A DNA stretch of 64,000 nt from assembly GCA_965216255.1 (NCBI GenBank), contig OZ244148.1:1364001-1428000 (forward strand), read 5' to 3'. Of this stretch, positions 9,051 through 17,415 are shown in pieces. Every line of letters begins with the position of its first letter. Position 1 is the first letter of the stretch. The notes beneath the pieces are model-generated. The model worked only from the letters and a program-made list of their open reading frames with translations, made no database searches and was not told the DNA's origin. The position numbers were made by a program, and so were the translations under genes. Source of the stretch: G965216255 sp965216255 (lineage in GTDB: Bacteria > Bacteroidota > Rhodothermia > Rhodothermales > Bin80).

Positions 9051-10427
9051 CTAACCGATCGTTTTTCGGTACTCTGCGAATCGACTCGTAGACAATGTAG
9101 CTGCTTGCGTATTCCAATGCGTGAGATTCGTTCGTCGCAATGGCCGCCTGACAGAATCGCCGGAAATACCGGCTCGTAGCGCTGCAAGCAATCCTGCAGC
9201 CTCAAGATAATTGCTTGCCCGGCAAAACTGGCCCTCCGCCCACGGTAGCGCCTCAAGGTCGTTCTTCATAAGGTTCTTGTTCGCAACCTCGATGACGCTT
9301 ATGCCTTGCTCCAACGCAGCAAGAGTTGGCAATCCGAGACAACCTTCAGGTATCACGAGGCATGAGATCTGCTCTGCTGTCATTACGCAATTCTCGCGCA
9401 TCGCCTCAGAATCTGTGATAATCCGCGGACTCTGCCTAAGCCCCTTCAGCGTACACTGAAGGAACGTCAATGACACCGCCTCGGCGGCCATACGTGGATC
9501 CACGATACCGGGGTCAGCATCCGCAATCTTCCGAGACTCGAACATCGGAGCATGGGCCGTTGGCAGATCGAATACGCTTGAAAGTGCATGTGTAAGCATG
9601 GCCTCGACCCCCCCCCATGGGTTAACCACAATCCCTTGAGCGTCAAAGTAGAGTTGGTGGAATTCTGGCGGAACATCAATTACCGTCGACAGCGACACTG
9701 CATCAAATGCACCCGAGCGCTCATCGAGCAGTCTGAAAACTCTTTCGGCTCCCTCAATTCTACCGGCAGCGCACCCGGAACGGGAGTAACTTGCGACTAA
9801 TTTGATGGGAGGATCAATAGCGACGATATCCACACAATCCAGGCCATACGCCGCTCTGGCCCCGCTGACCGCATTTACGGCAGCGTTTACGAACAGCTTG
9901 TCCTTGTGCGCATCAATAACCACAAGCACTCTGTTGGATCGAACTGGGAGTAGCCCAACAGTGCCCATCAGGAGCCGAGTTATTACGCTCCCCTCGACGT
10001 ATAGGCTATTCGAGGGCATTTCGTTGATATCAGATGCGTTCACCACGTTCGGGTGCAGCACCAAAGTGTCGGATACTTCAGCAAGGAGGCGCGCCATTGG
10101 ACCAGCATCTCCAGCGTGACCGCCAAGATCAGCTCCGATGCCCGTCGGAATCAAGACGACAACATTAAATGCACCACTGTCTTGAACGATTCGGCGGCGA
10201 AAAGCGAATAGGGATGCTCGGGGCTTCCGAGTAGCGCTCAAGCTAGAGGCCATAGTCGCAAACTCGCAATGGTAGTGCGAACTCCCGGTGGATGTGACAG
10301 CAAAGCGAACTGGAATCCGTTCGCTACAGGACTGGCTCGCGAACACCTGCCGGAAATGCGCCAGCAAGTCCTTGTGTTCAGCGACGAGTGGGATTTCGCG
10401 CTGCTCTTCGACTAGCGACTCTGTCAT
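9051..10427 (-). CDS. DUF3326-family protein, last gene of Septu-like operon
   Basis: The protein has 458 residues from ATG 10427. That start leaves a 40-base gap to the previous gene; an upstream in-frame start would overlap it by 83 bases. Residues 89-107 (VVVLIPTGIGADLGGHAGD) and 122-145 (LVLHPNVVNASDINEMPSN, then YVEG) are hallmark blocks of DUF3326, a family known mainly from cyanobacteria and plastids with no assigned function. GLLPVRSNRVLVVIDAHKD follows at 158-176. The later part contains NPWGGVEAMLTHALSS and CLGLPTLAALEQGI, which looks like a nucleotide- or sugar-binding loop region (inference). There is no signal peptide or membrane segment. Position at the end of a PtuA-PtuB operon suggests an accessory role in defence, but co-location alone does not prove this. 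Confidence 0.75.
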   Translation of the reverse strand: MTESLVEEQREIPLVAEHKDLLAHFRQVFASQSCSERIPVRFAVTSTGSSHYHCEFATMASSLSATRKPRASLFAFRRRIVQDSGAFNVVVLIPTGIGADLGGHAGDAGPMARLLAEVSDTLVLHPNVVNASDINEMPSNSLYVEGSVITRLLMGTVGLLPVRSNRVLVVIDAHKDKLFVNAAVNAVSGARAAYGLDCVDIVAIDPPIKLVASYSRSGCAAGRIEGAERVFRLLDERSGAFDAVSLSTVIDVPPEFHQLYFDAQGIVVNPWGGVEAMLTHALSSVFDLPTAHAPMFESRKIADADPGIVDPRMAAEAVSLTFLQCTLKGLRQSPRIITDSEAMRENCVMTAEQISCLVIPEGCLGLPTLAALEQGISVIEVANKNLMKNDLEALPWAEGQFCRASNYLEAAGLLAALRAGISGDSVRRPLRRTNLTHWNTQAATLSTSRFAEYRKTIG

Positions 10428-10467
10428 TTGGTAAATACGGCGTAAGCAATACGCTCCTACATCCCAG

Positions 10468-10857
10468 TTAGCATCGCACGACAACAGTTGATGTCCAGTC
10501 GGACGAATTGAACCAGTGCGCCACAAATCGAGCTGCCTCGTCCGTGTCAAATGACTTGCAAGAGAAGATATTGACGTAAGCTGCCTTCATCAGGTCGAGC
10601 GTGTGAACAACGATGGTGCTCGTGAGAATGAATTGAACGGCACTCGTGCCCTTCGTCTTCGGACTAGTTTGTCGATCCCTTAAAGGTACGCCAACATCAT
10701 CCCAAAAGTGCAAGTCGCAGCGCTCCATGTCAATCAGTTCACAGAGTTCGCGGAAGAACGCTTCAATGCTGCCTCGTGTGAAACGGCTGCCATCGCAGTT
10801 GTGGAGATCCAGAATCAGCTCAAGACCGTAGGGTGGGCTTCCGGTCTCCGTGGCCAT
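10468..10857 (-). CDS. AdoMet decarboxylase-like protein (altered active site)
   Basis: The protein has 129 residues from ATG 10857, a start that clears the previous stop by 41 bases. The pattern GLELILDLHNCD at 11-22, TIVVHT at 81-86 and AAYVNIFSC at 92-100 matches the prokaryotic SpeH/AdoMetDC fold. In true decarboxylases the ESH motif supplies the Ser that becomes the pyruvoyl group, with a downstream His and Cys. By eye these align with Ser80, His85 and Cys100, but ESH is replaced by Thr-Ser-Thr. The protein may therefore still bind S-adenosylmethionine or self-cleave, or may be only a sensor. Its place between the HNH nuclease and DUF3326 genes makes a role in polyamine synthesis less likely. 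Fold confidence is moderate; function is unknown. Confidence 0.6.
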   Translation of the reverse strand: MATETGSPPYGLELILDLHNCDGSRFTRGSIEAFFRELCELIDMERCDLHFWDDVGVPLRDRQTSPKTKGTSAVQFILTSTIVVHTLDLMKAAYVNIFSCKSFDTDEAARFVAHWFNSSDWTSTVVVRC

Positions 10858-10898
10858 AGGATTGCAGTGGTTAACAAACACATTTAGACAAGTCGGGA

Positions 10899-11546
10899 CT
10901 AAATACTGTCGTCCAGGAGCCAAACCACTAAGCTACCGTACTCCCCAACGATCTTCTTCTGCAATTCTTCTCCAACAAGTCCCGCTGCAGGAGAGCAAGG
11001 ATCGCGGTTGAGGATGCGAATTGTTTTCCGTACCCAGTACGAAATCTCAGTTCGGGCATCCACGAGTTTCTGTCTGTTCAGACTGGCGTGATCAATGGTA
11101 GTCTTGCCTCGCTCGGTCTCCGGCCATCGCTTTGCCCCACCACCTCCTATGCGATAACTCAAATGCTTCGAGATCGGGTCCACGACGCTATCTAGAATAG
11201 GGCGGTACTCGTCCCACTTCTTCCCCTTTGCCCGGTTACACACCGGGCAGGCCAGATGCAGATTGTCCCATTCGAAAGTGAGTTCTGGGAAACACTTTTT
11301 GGGTTGCCTATGCTCTATTTCTGAAAAGTTGCCTATTCCCATTCTGGATTCACAGTAGCAGCATAGCCCGTCGTACATTTCCTCTAGGGCCTCACGGACA
11401 TCTCCTTCATTGTAACGGTTGAAGCACCTCTTAACCAGGACTTTATCTTCAATCGGTGATGACAGAGCACTCATCAATTCTTTGAGCCACCGCGCAGCAC
11501 TATTGCGAAGCGACGCAGGCATTGCGGGACGGGTAACGTTACGCAT
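10899..11546 (-). CDS. ptuB: Septu-type HNH nuclease PtuB
   Basis: The protein has 215 residues. The HNH/McrA-type core has CCYCESRM at 62-69, IEHRQPK at 77-83 (catalytic His region), EWDNLHLAC at 92-100 and CPVCNRAKGKK at 100-110; the paired Cys residues form a zinc knuckle. Length and layout fit PtuB. In Septu systems PtuB cleaves nucleic acid when released or activated by the PtuA ATPase during phage infection. Its ATG (11544-11546) directly abuts the stop of the upstream ATPase gene, indicating translational coupling. The C-terminal half is helical with no recognised domain. A retron-linked HNH partner is the alternative, but no retron reverse transcriptase is nearby. Confidence 0.8.
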   Translation of the reverse strand: MRNVTRPAMPASLRNSAARWLKELMSALSSPIEDKVLVKRCFNRYNEGDVREALEEMYDGLCCYCESRMGIGNFSEIEHRQPKKCFPELTFEWDNLHLACPVCNRAKGKKWDEYRPILDSVVDPISKHLSYRIGGGGAKRWPETERGKTTIDHASLNRQKLVDARTEISYWVRKTIRILNRDPCSPAAGLVGEELQKKIVGEYGSLVVWLLDDSI

Positions 11547-12770
11547 CTAGGCGTCTCTATTTGGAGACCCCTCAGCGAGACGGGCGATGTTTTCGAGTTC
11601 CATGGCCAGCCGAACCGGGTCGGTACCAGGCATCTTCTCCAACTGCCCATGGAGATGCCTGAAGCGTTCTTCCTCCTCAGGCGAAAACGCCCTGCCGTGC
11701 AGACGCTTGTCGTCCATTTGCTGGTACTCTTGCAGTATCCCTGCGAATGATTCCGCACGGGAGGTCGGCAAATCCATCATTTCATAGACCTCCTCCGCAC
11801 GCCAGCCGTATGGCTCCACCACGCTATGCTCACCATTGTTAAGGCGGTGTACCGGAATGTGTTCACAGCCTGAGGCAACCAGTGGCGAATGAGTGGTAGC
11901 AAGAATCTGTAAATGGGGGAAGCTCTGTGTTAGCAACTGCATGATATTGCGCTGCCAGCGTGGGTGGAGATGCTGCTCTATTTCGTCAATGAGGACAATG
12001 CCATCAATGTCGGTGGGATTGGGTGATTCACGGAGATACCACCAAGAGGCCAGATCCAGCACCCAAGTGACCGTAGAATGATAACCATCTCCCAAGGAGG
12101 ACAATGGGTGAAGGCCCTGGCCATTCTTGATCGCTATCCCAGTTTCTGTAAGTTGAATACTGTCGCTGGATTCGAGTTGTAGGATGCCCCGAAGGAGGTT
12201 TTTCAATGCACCAAGAATCTCGGCCGAATCATGCTGCTCGCCGCGGGGGGCGACCAGCCTGCGTATCACCAACTCGGGATTCTGCAGTGGCCTGTTGTAA
12301 ACGAATAGGGGGTACAGGGCATCCACAGCAAGATAGTAGTCGTAATCTGCTGTGCCGTGCACGCGTACACCGGGCCCGTAACCGGCGGCAAAAATTTCTT
12401 CCCAAGGAAAGCTGGCCTGATCGAGTGACGTCCATTGAGCGCCGTCTGCAAGCTTCTTAAGCTCTTGGTCTACGCGTTCAAACTGGGGCAATGCACTGAT
12501 AGTGGTTTCCGTTCGAAAACATGCAGTACCATCCTCTAATTCGACTTCGATCGTTCCCTGCTTGCTCTCTTTCCGAACTGACTCGCCGTACAGATCCCGA
12601 AACAAAGCTGATGCGCTCGAGTCATCGCAGAGGCCCATCGCCAGACTGCGGAGGACAGTCGACTTTCCGTCGCCGTTGTCGCCAATCAATAGTGCAGACT
12701 TCCCGTTGAGTTCGATTGTCAGTTCCCTAAAGCAGCGGATATTCGTTAAACCTAGCTTTGTAACCTTCAT
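11547..12770 (-). CDS. ptuA: Septu-type AAA/ABC ATPase PtuA
   Basis: The protein has 407 residues. It starts with the SMC/RecF-like strand LGLTNIRCFRELTIEL and has Walker A GDNGDGKST at 30-38, a signature-like SSLGDGYHST, and Walker B/D-loop GIVLIDEIEQHLHPRWQ near 256-271. An H-loop region ILATTHSPLVASG follows. This is the AAA_21-type ATPase of defence modules. In Septu, PtuA forms ATP-bound oligomers that hold the HNH nuclease in check. It is the first gene of a leftward four-gene run. About 500 bases without a strong gene lie upstream and should hold the promoter. An OLD-family ATPase is the alternative, but no TOPRIM domain is present and the HNH partner favours Septu. Confidence 0.8.
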   Translation of the reverse strand: MKVTKLGLTNIRCFRELTIELNGKSALLIGDNGDGKSTVLRSLAMGLCDDSSASALFRDLYGESVRKESKQGTIEVELEDGTACFRTETTISALPQFERVDQELKKLADGAQWTSLDQASFPWEEIFAAGYGPGVRVHGTADYDYYLAVDALYPLFVYNRPLQNPELVIRRLVAPRGEQHDSAEILGALKNLLRGILQLESSDSIQLTETGIAIKNGQGLHPLSSLGDGYHSTVTWVLDLASWWYLRESPNPTDIDGIVLIDEIEQHLHPRWQRNIMQLLTQSFPHLQILATTHSPLVASGCEHIPVHRLNNGEHSVVEPYGWRAEEVYEMMDLPTSRAESFAGILQEYQQMDDKRLHGRAFSPEEEERFRHLHGQLEKMPGTDPVRLAMELENIARLAEGSPNRDA

Positions 12771-13285
12771 AAACCGAGCTGATATGAGCCCATTTTGTCC
12801 GGTAATAGCTCGCTTTGGCTTGAGGCGATCGGATTTGGTCAGGGCAAGCTAACCAGCAGTTATACAGTACGAGCCTATACCGGGTCCATCGGACACGGAT
12901 ATGTCTTGAGAATAAGTCCCTATGGTTTTGTAGGCCCGGGTTGCAGCCAATCCGTACGTTCCGTAGATCGCCGCCGGATCCACCTGCAATATGGCTCGGC
13001 TCAGGTACGGTTACTTGCTGAATGCAACAGCCGATCCGAACGCAGACTGATCATCCGTGTCGGCGAATAGGCAGGACATCGCGTTTCTGTTTCTTGCTCG
13101 CCCGAGCAAAGAGCCTTTGGCGATGGTGGATTCATGGCCTGGCACCCGTCGGTCCAATCGTACCCTCGGCATTCTCCGTCGCAGCCATGACTGCCTTCCT
13201 CGTTATTCTGATTGTCGCAGGTCTCGTCCTGCTCGTATGGGCCCACAACGATCAACGCTAGCCTGCACCCATTGCTTGCATTTGT
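12771..13285. other. Gap upstream of the Septu-like operon
   Basis: No confident gene. This should contain the leftward promoter of the ATPase gene. A 24-codon frame at 13187-13261 encodes a single hydrophobic segment (MTAFLVILIVAGLVLLVW) and ends at a TAG that is in frame with the next small ORF. It may be the N-terminal membrane anchor of a broken gene. Confidence 0.35.
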
Positions 13286-13585
13286 TTGGCGCTTCTTGGA
13301 TGGTGCGTGTTCTGCGCCTGTCTGGGAGATTCTGATTCAGACAAAACGGCGTCGCTATCACCCGAACAGTGTCGGCGGGATATCGAATGCTGGTCCGATC
13401 AACACAGAATAGACGCATCGGTAGCGTATAACAAGGGCTTAGAAGACCAGACCAACTGCGACGTACGGTGGACGACCAGACGGTACGAACGACGATATGC
13501 TAACTTCGGATGGTACAATAAGGAGAAGGGCATGATCACGTATTTGGGATCACAAGTCCAATTCCAATGCGGGTTCGGCGCGTGA
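13286..13585 (+). CDS. Small Cys-containing hypothetical protein
   Basis: The frame starts at TTG 13286, has 99 residues and opens with a hydrophobic stretch (LALLGWCVFCACL) that could be a lipoprotein signal or membrane anchor. The rest contains CRRDIECWSDQHRIDAS and ends KGMITYLGSQVQFQCGFGA. This resembles small proteins of unknown function seen on plasmids and mobile regions (recollection, not verified). The upstream in-frame TAG at 13259-13261 suggests the gene may be a truncated version of a longer membrane protein. It converges with, and overlaps by 36 bases, the next leftward ORF. Confidence 0.4.
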   Translation: MALLGWCVFCACLGDSDSDKTASLSPEQCRRDIECWSDQHRIDASVAYNKGLEDQTNCDVRWTTRRYERRYANFGWYNKEKGMITYLGSQVQFQCGFGA

Positions 13586-13783
13586 CAGCGAATGGTGTAG
13601 TTCTCCACTATGATTCGTCGAACGAATCCGCGATTTGCTGATGCTCTTGCCAAGGCACCAACCTATAAACCCACCGAGCAAAGCAATCGGCACCGTTCCC
13701 GATAACGCCCCGAAGCCGCCTGCGATGCCTATGCCGCTTCCGAATATTGCGCCAAGAGTTGCGCCGATAATAACCAAGATCAC
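13550..13783 (-). CDS. Hypothetical glycine-rich membrane protein
   Basis: The frame has 77 residues. The N-terminal 45 residues are hydrophobic and Gly-rich with regular GxxxG spacing (GATLGAIFGSGIGIAGGFG), typical of glycine-zipper membrane proteins. A short charged tail follows. No family is recognised. Coding potential is uncertain because the frame overlaps another ORF at its 3' end. Confidence 0.3.
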   Translation of the reverse strand: MILVIIGATLGAIFGSGIGIAGGFGALSGTVPIALLGGFIGWCLGKSISKSRIRSTNHSGELHHSLSRAEPALELDL

Positions 13784-13989
13784 CCTTAAACATTGCTCAG
13801 TTTCCCGAATTACTGTTATCCTTCGACTTTCTCAGATCCTTCGTGTGCCGACGTTTAGTTTAGCTGTCTCGATCATATTACAAAAGTATTGTTTACCAGC
13901 TCCATTCGGTAGAGCTTGCCATATTCGGCTTTGTTCGGCATATTTGTCGAGCGCAGCCGCCTTGCCTTTACCAGACCACAAAGTTAACG

Positions 13990-14151
13990 ATGGAGAAGCA
14001 CCCTTCCAAACCGGCCCACAAGCATACGCCGGGCCGTAAGGCGGACTACGCCGGAGCCAGTCACGAACAGGTAGCCAAGGCCATTCTGGCATACCAGCCG
14101 TCGAGCGTATCTCGGACCGACTCGAAGAAAATCACGCGGAAGAAGGACTAA
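13990..14151 (+). CDS. Small basic hypothetical protein, 53 residues
   Basis: The frame opens MEKHPSKPAHKHTPGRKADY, continues with GASHEQVAKAILAYQP and has a Lys-rich end. Its strongly biased composition and the clean start and stop suggest a real small gene, perhaps nucleic-acid binding. No function can be given. It lies alone between a membrane ORF and an IS remnant. Confidence 0.4.
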   Translation: MEKHPSKPAHKHTPGRKADYAGASHEQVAKAILAYQPSSVSRTDSKKITRKKD

Positions 14152-14464
14152 TCGAAACAGTCAACCCAAGAATGTACTTCCTTTTGAGATAATGTCTGGC
14201 CGAAATTGCCCTTTACTATTGACGTTGATCACCTTGGCTTGTGCACAGCTCCAGCACGGCGTTTCAGGGACAATTTTCAGGATTGTCGAAGTCTGACGGG
14301 CCTACGTGAATGCGCTCAGTACATGGTTGCCGCGCCGCGCAGTGTATGCACATGCGCGAAATAGGCCACTCTTCAGTGGTTGCAGCCAACGCTGACATAG
14401 CAATCCGATTCCGCTCGCGAGCGTCGTCTTTCTCGGCAGCCTCTGCGGCTTGCTTGTCCCAGCT

Positions 14465-15165
14465 TCAGGCAGCCAGACGCTGGTGCTTGCGTCGCTCAGT
14501 CTCCCGCTTGCGCAGTATCAATCCGAGGCGATGCACGTTCGCTGCCACAACCGAAAGCGCCACACTGCACGCAAATCCCTCCTTGCCGTGCATCCGTACA
14601 CGATTCAATCCGCGGTGCTCCAAGTTATTGATCGCTGACTCAATGGCCGGATGCTGCCGACGCGCTGCCACGAAGGCGTTGGCCCTTTCCCGCTCACGAT
14701 CAGCCTCCCTGCCTTTTGCCTTCCTGGGCATCACGGCCAACCCCAGCTCTGCCTCATACGCGGCAAGATTGTCTGGGCAATCAAAGCCCCTGCCCACACT
14801 ACAGGAAACCACGGCACCGTAGTGCTTCTTCGTTGCGGTTAACAGGGGCACGGCAGCGTCTACGTCCGTGCCCTCCCACTGAATCATGTGATGGAGTATG
14901 AATGAGTGCGGATTATGACACACACCGGCACCCCCAACTCGGCCATGATGCCTGCTTTCCCCTTGCAGATCCAACGCGTGTGCTCTTCATACACCGAAAA
15001 CACCTTCTCCTCGTGCGGAATCCTGGATCAATCGCCGCTCTACCTGCTCTATCTGACGCTCACAGTTCGTCAGATACCGTGTAATCCCCAGGTGCGGCAC
15101 AGACCGCTGCTGCAACGTGGACTCCGCTTTCTTTACCACCACCTGGCATATTTCCAAGTAGTGCC
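14465..15165 (-). pseudogene. ISNCY-type transposase, C-terminal remnant
   Basis: On the minus strand, blocks YLTNCERQIEQVERRLIQDS, then VFSVYEEHTRW in a second frame, then CSVGRGFDCPDN, MPRKAKGREADRERERA and FVAARRQHPAIESAINNLE are in the order of the C-terminal half of ISNCY transposases. The last block has the catalytic Glu. At least two frameshifts and one stop interrupt it, and the N-terminal half is missing. It abuts the repeat at 15168-15345. Confidence 0.65.
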
Positions 15166-15167
15166 TG

Positions 15168-15345
15168 GCGGTGGAGACTGCTGCGCCAAACGGCGCATTC
15201 CGCGCACATATACATTGCCTGTCGATGCATACTGAACACAGCCTCGAACATAGGGATCCGAGCTTCGACGATGCCGTGGCCAGCGGCCACGAGTGGCGTC
15301 TGTTTCTGCTCAGGCAGTGCAGCCAGATTGTTGGTCTACTCAGCC
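15168..15345. repeat. Dispersed repeat R, copy 1
   Basis: About 175 bases closely match 54844-55020 in the same orientation. Shared stretches include GGCGGTGGAGACTGCTGCGC and AGTGGCGTCTGTTTCTG, with scattered substitutions and a small indel. Both copies lie at the edge of decayed mobile DNA, so this is probably part of an old insertion sequence. Confidence 0.75.
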
Positions 15346-15378
15346 GAGACTGGAACGCCCGTTATGAAGAGCACCGCT

Positions 15379-15585
15379 TCATGGTTGTCGCCAACCTCCC
15401 CAACCGATAGGCCGTGGTTTCCCATCACCACTATACGGGAAGGGTATTCCCCTAGGCACGGGAGATTCTGGCAATTCGTCAATGAAGTCAAGGCTTCCAA
15501 GTGCAGACTTGTCCCTATTTGCAAGCTTCTCGATCTCCTTCTTGCGCCCTTTGTCAGCGTCAGTCACTGTGCTGCACGAAGTCAT
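15379..15585 (-). CDS. Hypothetical 68-residue protein
   Basis: Its ATG overlaps the stop of the upstream decayed gene in an ATGA arrangement, which argues for past translational coupling. The sequence is charged at the N-terminus (DADKGRKKEIEKLANRDKS) and Pro/Gly-rich at the C-terminus (RGIPFPYSGDGKPRPIGWGG). No family is recognised. The end lies close to repeat R and may be truncated. Confidence 0.3.
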   Translation of the reverse strand: MTSCSTVTDADKGRKKEIEKLANRDKSALGSLDFIDELPESPVPRGIPFPYSGDGKPRPIGWGGWRQP

Positions 15586-16013
15586 GCGACCATCCTAAAG
15601 CCGAGTTGTGAGTGTATGTATGCCTTTAGGCCCACCTTCCCGCTGCAATCTACGGCAAGTCCGTGATAATTGCGTACGCGACCATTTAATTCAGGGTCCC
15701 CGCCGAAGTCATTGATCACAAGCTTCAACTCACTGCCCGAAAGCTCTCGCATCGGAATACACACCCGAGGGAGTGCCAGCTAGATGCATCGCCAAGCGTC
15801 TCCACGATCTCCTTGGCGCGGTCCCTTCTCAACTGGTCTGTTACCGGCTGGCCCGTTGACGCTGTCGTGACCCAATCCTTGAGCTAGTATTTGGGCAGCC
15901 ACTTTGTAATAAGTGAGATACCGTGTTGAATTGCCTGCTCAATGCCAAAAAGGTGCCATGGATCAAATTTCTTGACCAGATCCCTCTGTGCCAACAAAGA
16001 GTGAGACAGCTCA
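15582..16013 (-). pseudogene. Decayed gene of unknown function
   Basis: On the minus strand an open stretch reads LAQRDLVKKFDPWHLFGIEQ and continues to ITKWLPKY before a TAG near 15882. The same frame goes on through LKDWVTTASTGQPVTDQLRR, then shifts near 15770 into a 60-residue frame (MRELSGSELKLVINDFGGDP onward) ending at 15582. The amphipathic pattern looks protein-like throughout. No family is recognised. The 5' end is unclear, and 16014-16254 holds nothing I can support. Confidence 0.35.
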
Positions 16014-16254
16014 ATACACTGATTGTGTAGAGAATTTAGGCTTCAAGCAGAGGGAGTCCTCCGACACATGCACCAACCCAATCTACCACCAAATCCCTGG
16101 AAATCCAGGAGAATACACCTCCTACTCACGCCAATGCGATCCCGGAGGTCCGTCCTACCGAACTGGTCCATGGTACAGACCCTTGGTTTCGTGCTTGCTG
16201 GCAAAGATGTAGCCGAGCCGGAACGGCCCTACGTGCCGCACGCGGTGAGCAGGT

Positions 16255-17313
16255 CTAATCCGCGATGACCCCGTTTTGCTGGGCTCCCGAAATGGCCTCC
16301 GGCATGACCATGCCCATGGCAACTTTCACCAGGTGCTTGATTTCTTCGCACAGGCTGTCGTTATCTCGAAGCCACTGCTTTGTGGCCTCCCGTCCCTGGC
16401 CGATGCGAATATCGCCGTAACCATACCAAGATCCGCTCTTCTTCAGGATTTCGTGGCTTACTCCCAAATCCACAAGCTCGCCCACCGAGGAGACCCCCTC
16501 CCCGTAAATGATGTCGAATTCTGCCGTCCGAAAGGGCGGCGCGACCTTGTTCTTCACCACCTTTACACGTGTGCGACTGCCCACGACATCCGTACCGTCT
16601 TTCACGGCGCCAATGCGCCGGATATCCAGCCGGATCGAGCTGTAGAACTTGAGGGCGCGGCCGCCTGGGGTCGTTTCCGGGCTGCCGAACATGACGCCGA
16701 TCTTTTCGCGGAGCTGGTTGATAAAGATCACCGTGGTGTTCGAGCGGCTGATGATGCCGGTGAGCTTGCGGAGGGCCTGGCTCATGAGGCGGGCCTGAAG
16801 GCCCATGTGGCTATCGCCCATTTCTCCTTCAATCTCGGCGCGCGGCACGAGCGCGGCTACCGAGTCCACGATAATCAAATCCAGCGCGCCGCTTCGAACC
16901 AGCATCTCGCAGATGCTGAGGGCCTGCTCTCCCGTGTCCGGTTGTGACATGAGGAGACCATCGATGTCTACGCCGAGCTGCTCGGCATACGAGGGGTCGA
17001 AGGCATGCTCCGCATCGATGAATGCGCACACGCCCCCCAACTTCTGGGCTTCTGCCATGCAATGCGTGGCAAGCGTCGTCTTGCCCGAAGACTCAGGTCC
17101 GAAAATTTCCACTACACGGCCCCGCGGGATCCCTCCCACGCCCAGTGCCGCATCAAGGGCCAGAGACCCCGTAGGAATGGCTTCGACACGCACGGCCGGC
17201 GCATCACCCATGCGCATAATGGAACCCTTGCCGTGCTGCTTCTCGATCTGCTTCAGCGCCAGGTCCAGCGCCTTGTGCTTGGCATCCTTGATTGAGTCCA
17301 TCTTGGTCTCCAT
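16255..17313 (-). CDS. recA: Recombinase RecA
   Basis: The protein has 352 residues, a normal RecA length. Walker A is GPESSGKTT at 72-80. Walker B/L1 is LDLIIVDSVAALVPRAEIEG, followed by GDSHMGLQARLMSQALRKLT, the L2 region INQLREKIGVMFGSPETTPG and the C-terminal KSGSWYGYGD block. RecA forms filaments on single-stranded DNA, pairs homologous DNA and triggers self-cleavage of LexA-type repressors. It is last in a leftward row after pgsA, pyrE and cinA, 102 bases behind cinA. That gap holds a perfect palindrome at 17356-17373 that may be its SOS operator. The C-terminal tail is short and not strongly acidic. Confidence 0.98.
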   Translation of the reverse strand: METKMDSIKDAKHKALDLALKQIEKQHGKGSIMRMGDAPAVRVEAIPTGSLALDAALGVGGIPRGRVVEIFGPESSGKTTLATHCMAEAQKLGGVCAFIDAEHAFDPSYAEQLGVDIDGLLMSQPDTGEQALSICEMLVRSGALDLIIVDSVAALVPRAEIEGEMGDSHMGLQARLMSQALRKLTGIISRSNTTVIFINQLREKIGVMFGSPETTPGGRALKFYSSIRLDIRRIGAVKDGTDVVGSRTRVKVVKNKVAPPFRTAEFDIIYGEGVSSVGELVDLGVSHEILKKSGSWYGYGDIRIGQGREATKQWLRDNDSLCEEIKHLVKVAMGMVMPEAISGAQQNGVIAD

Positions 17314-17355
17314 AGGTCAGTTCGTTAGGGTTGCGCCCAGGATACGAGGGAGGGC

Positions 17356-17373
17356 ATGACAACATATTGTCAT
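17356..17373. promoter_or_regulatory. Candidate SOS/LexA-like operator before recA
   Basis: A perfect 7-bp inverted repeat, ATGACAA - four bases - TTGTCAT, lies 43 bases upstream of the recA start and downstream of the cinA stop. The position and symmetry fit a repressor operator. It is not a classical E. coli or Gram-positive LexA box. Confidence 0.45.
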
Positions 17374-17415
17374 ACCTCTGTGGATTTCTTGTGACAGCAG
17401 AAAAACATGCATGGA

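Noticed and set aside
10428..10550. Upstream start for the DUF3326 gene at 10550
   Set aside because: It would overlap the AdoMetDC-like gene by 83 bases and adds residues without family resemblance; ATG 10427 fits the operon spacing.
9051..12770. Retron-type system around the PtuA/PtuB-like pair
   Set aside because: Some retrons use the same ATPase and HNH effectors, but no retron reverse transcriptase or msr/msd-like sequence is adjacent.
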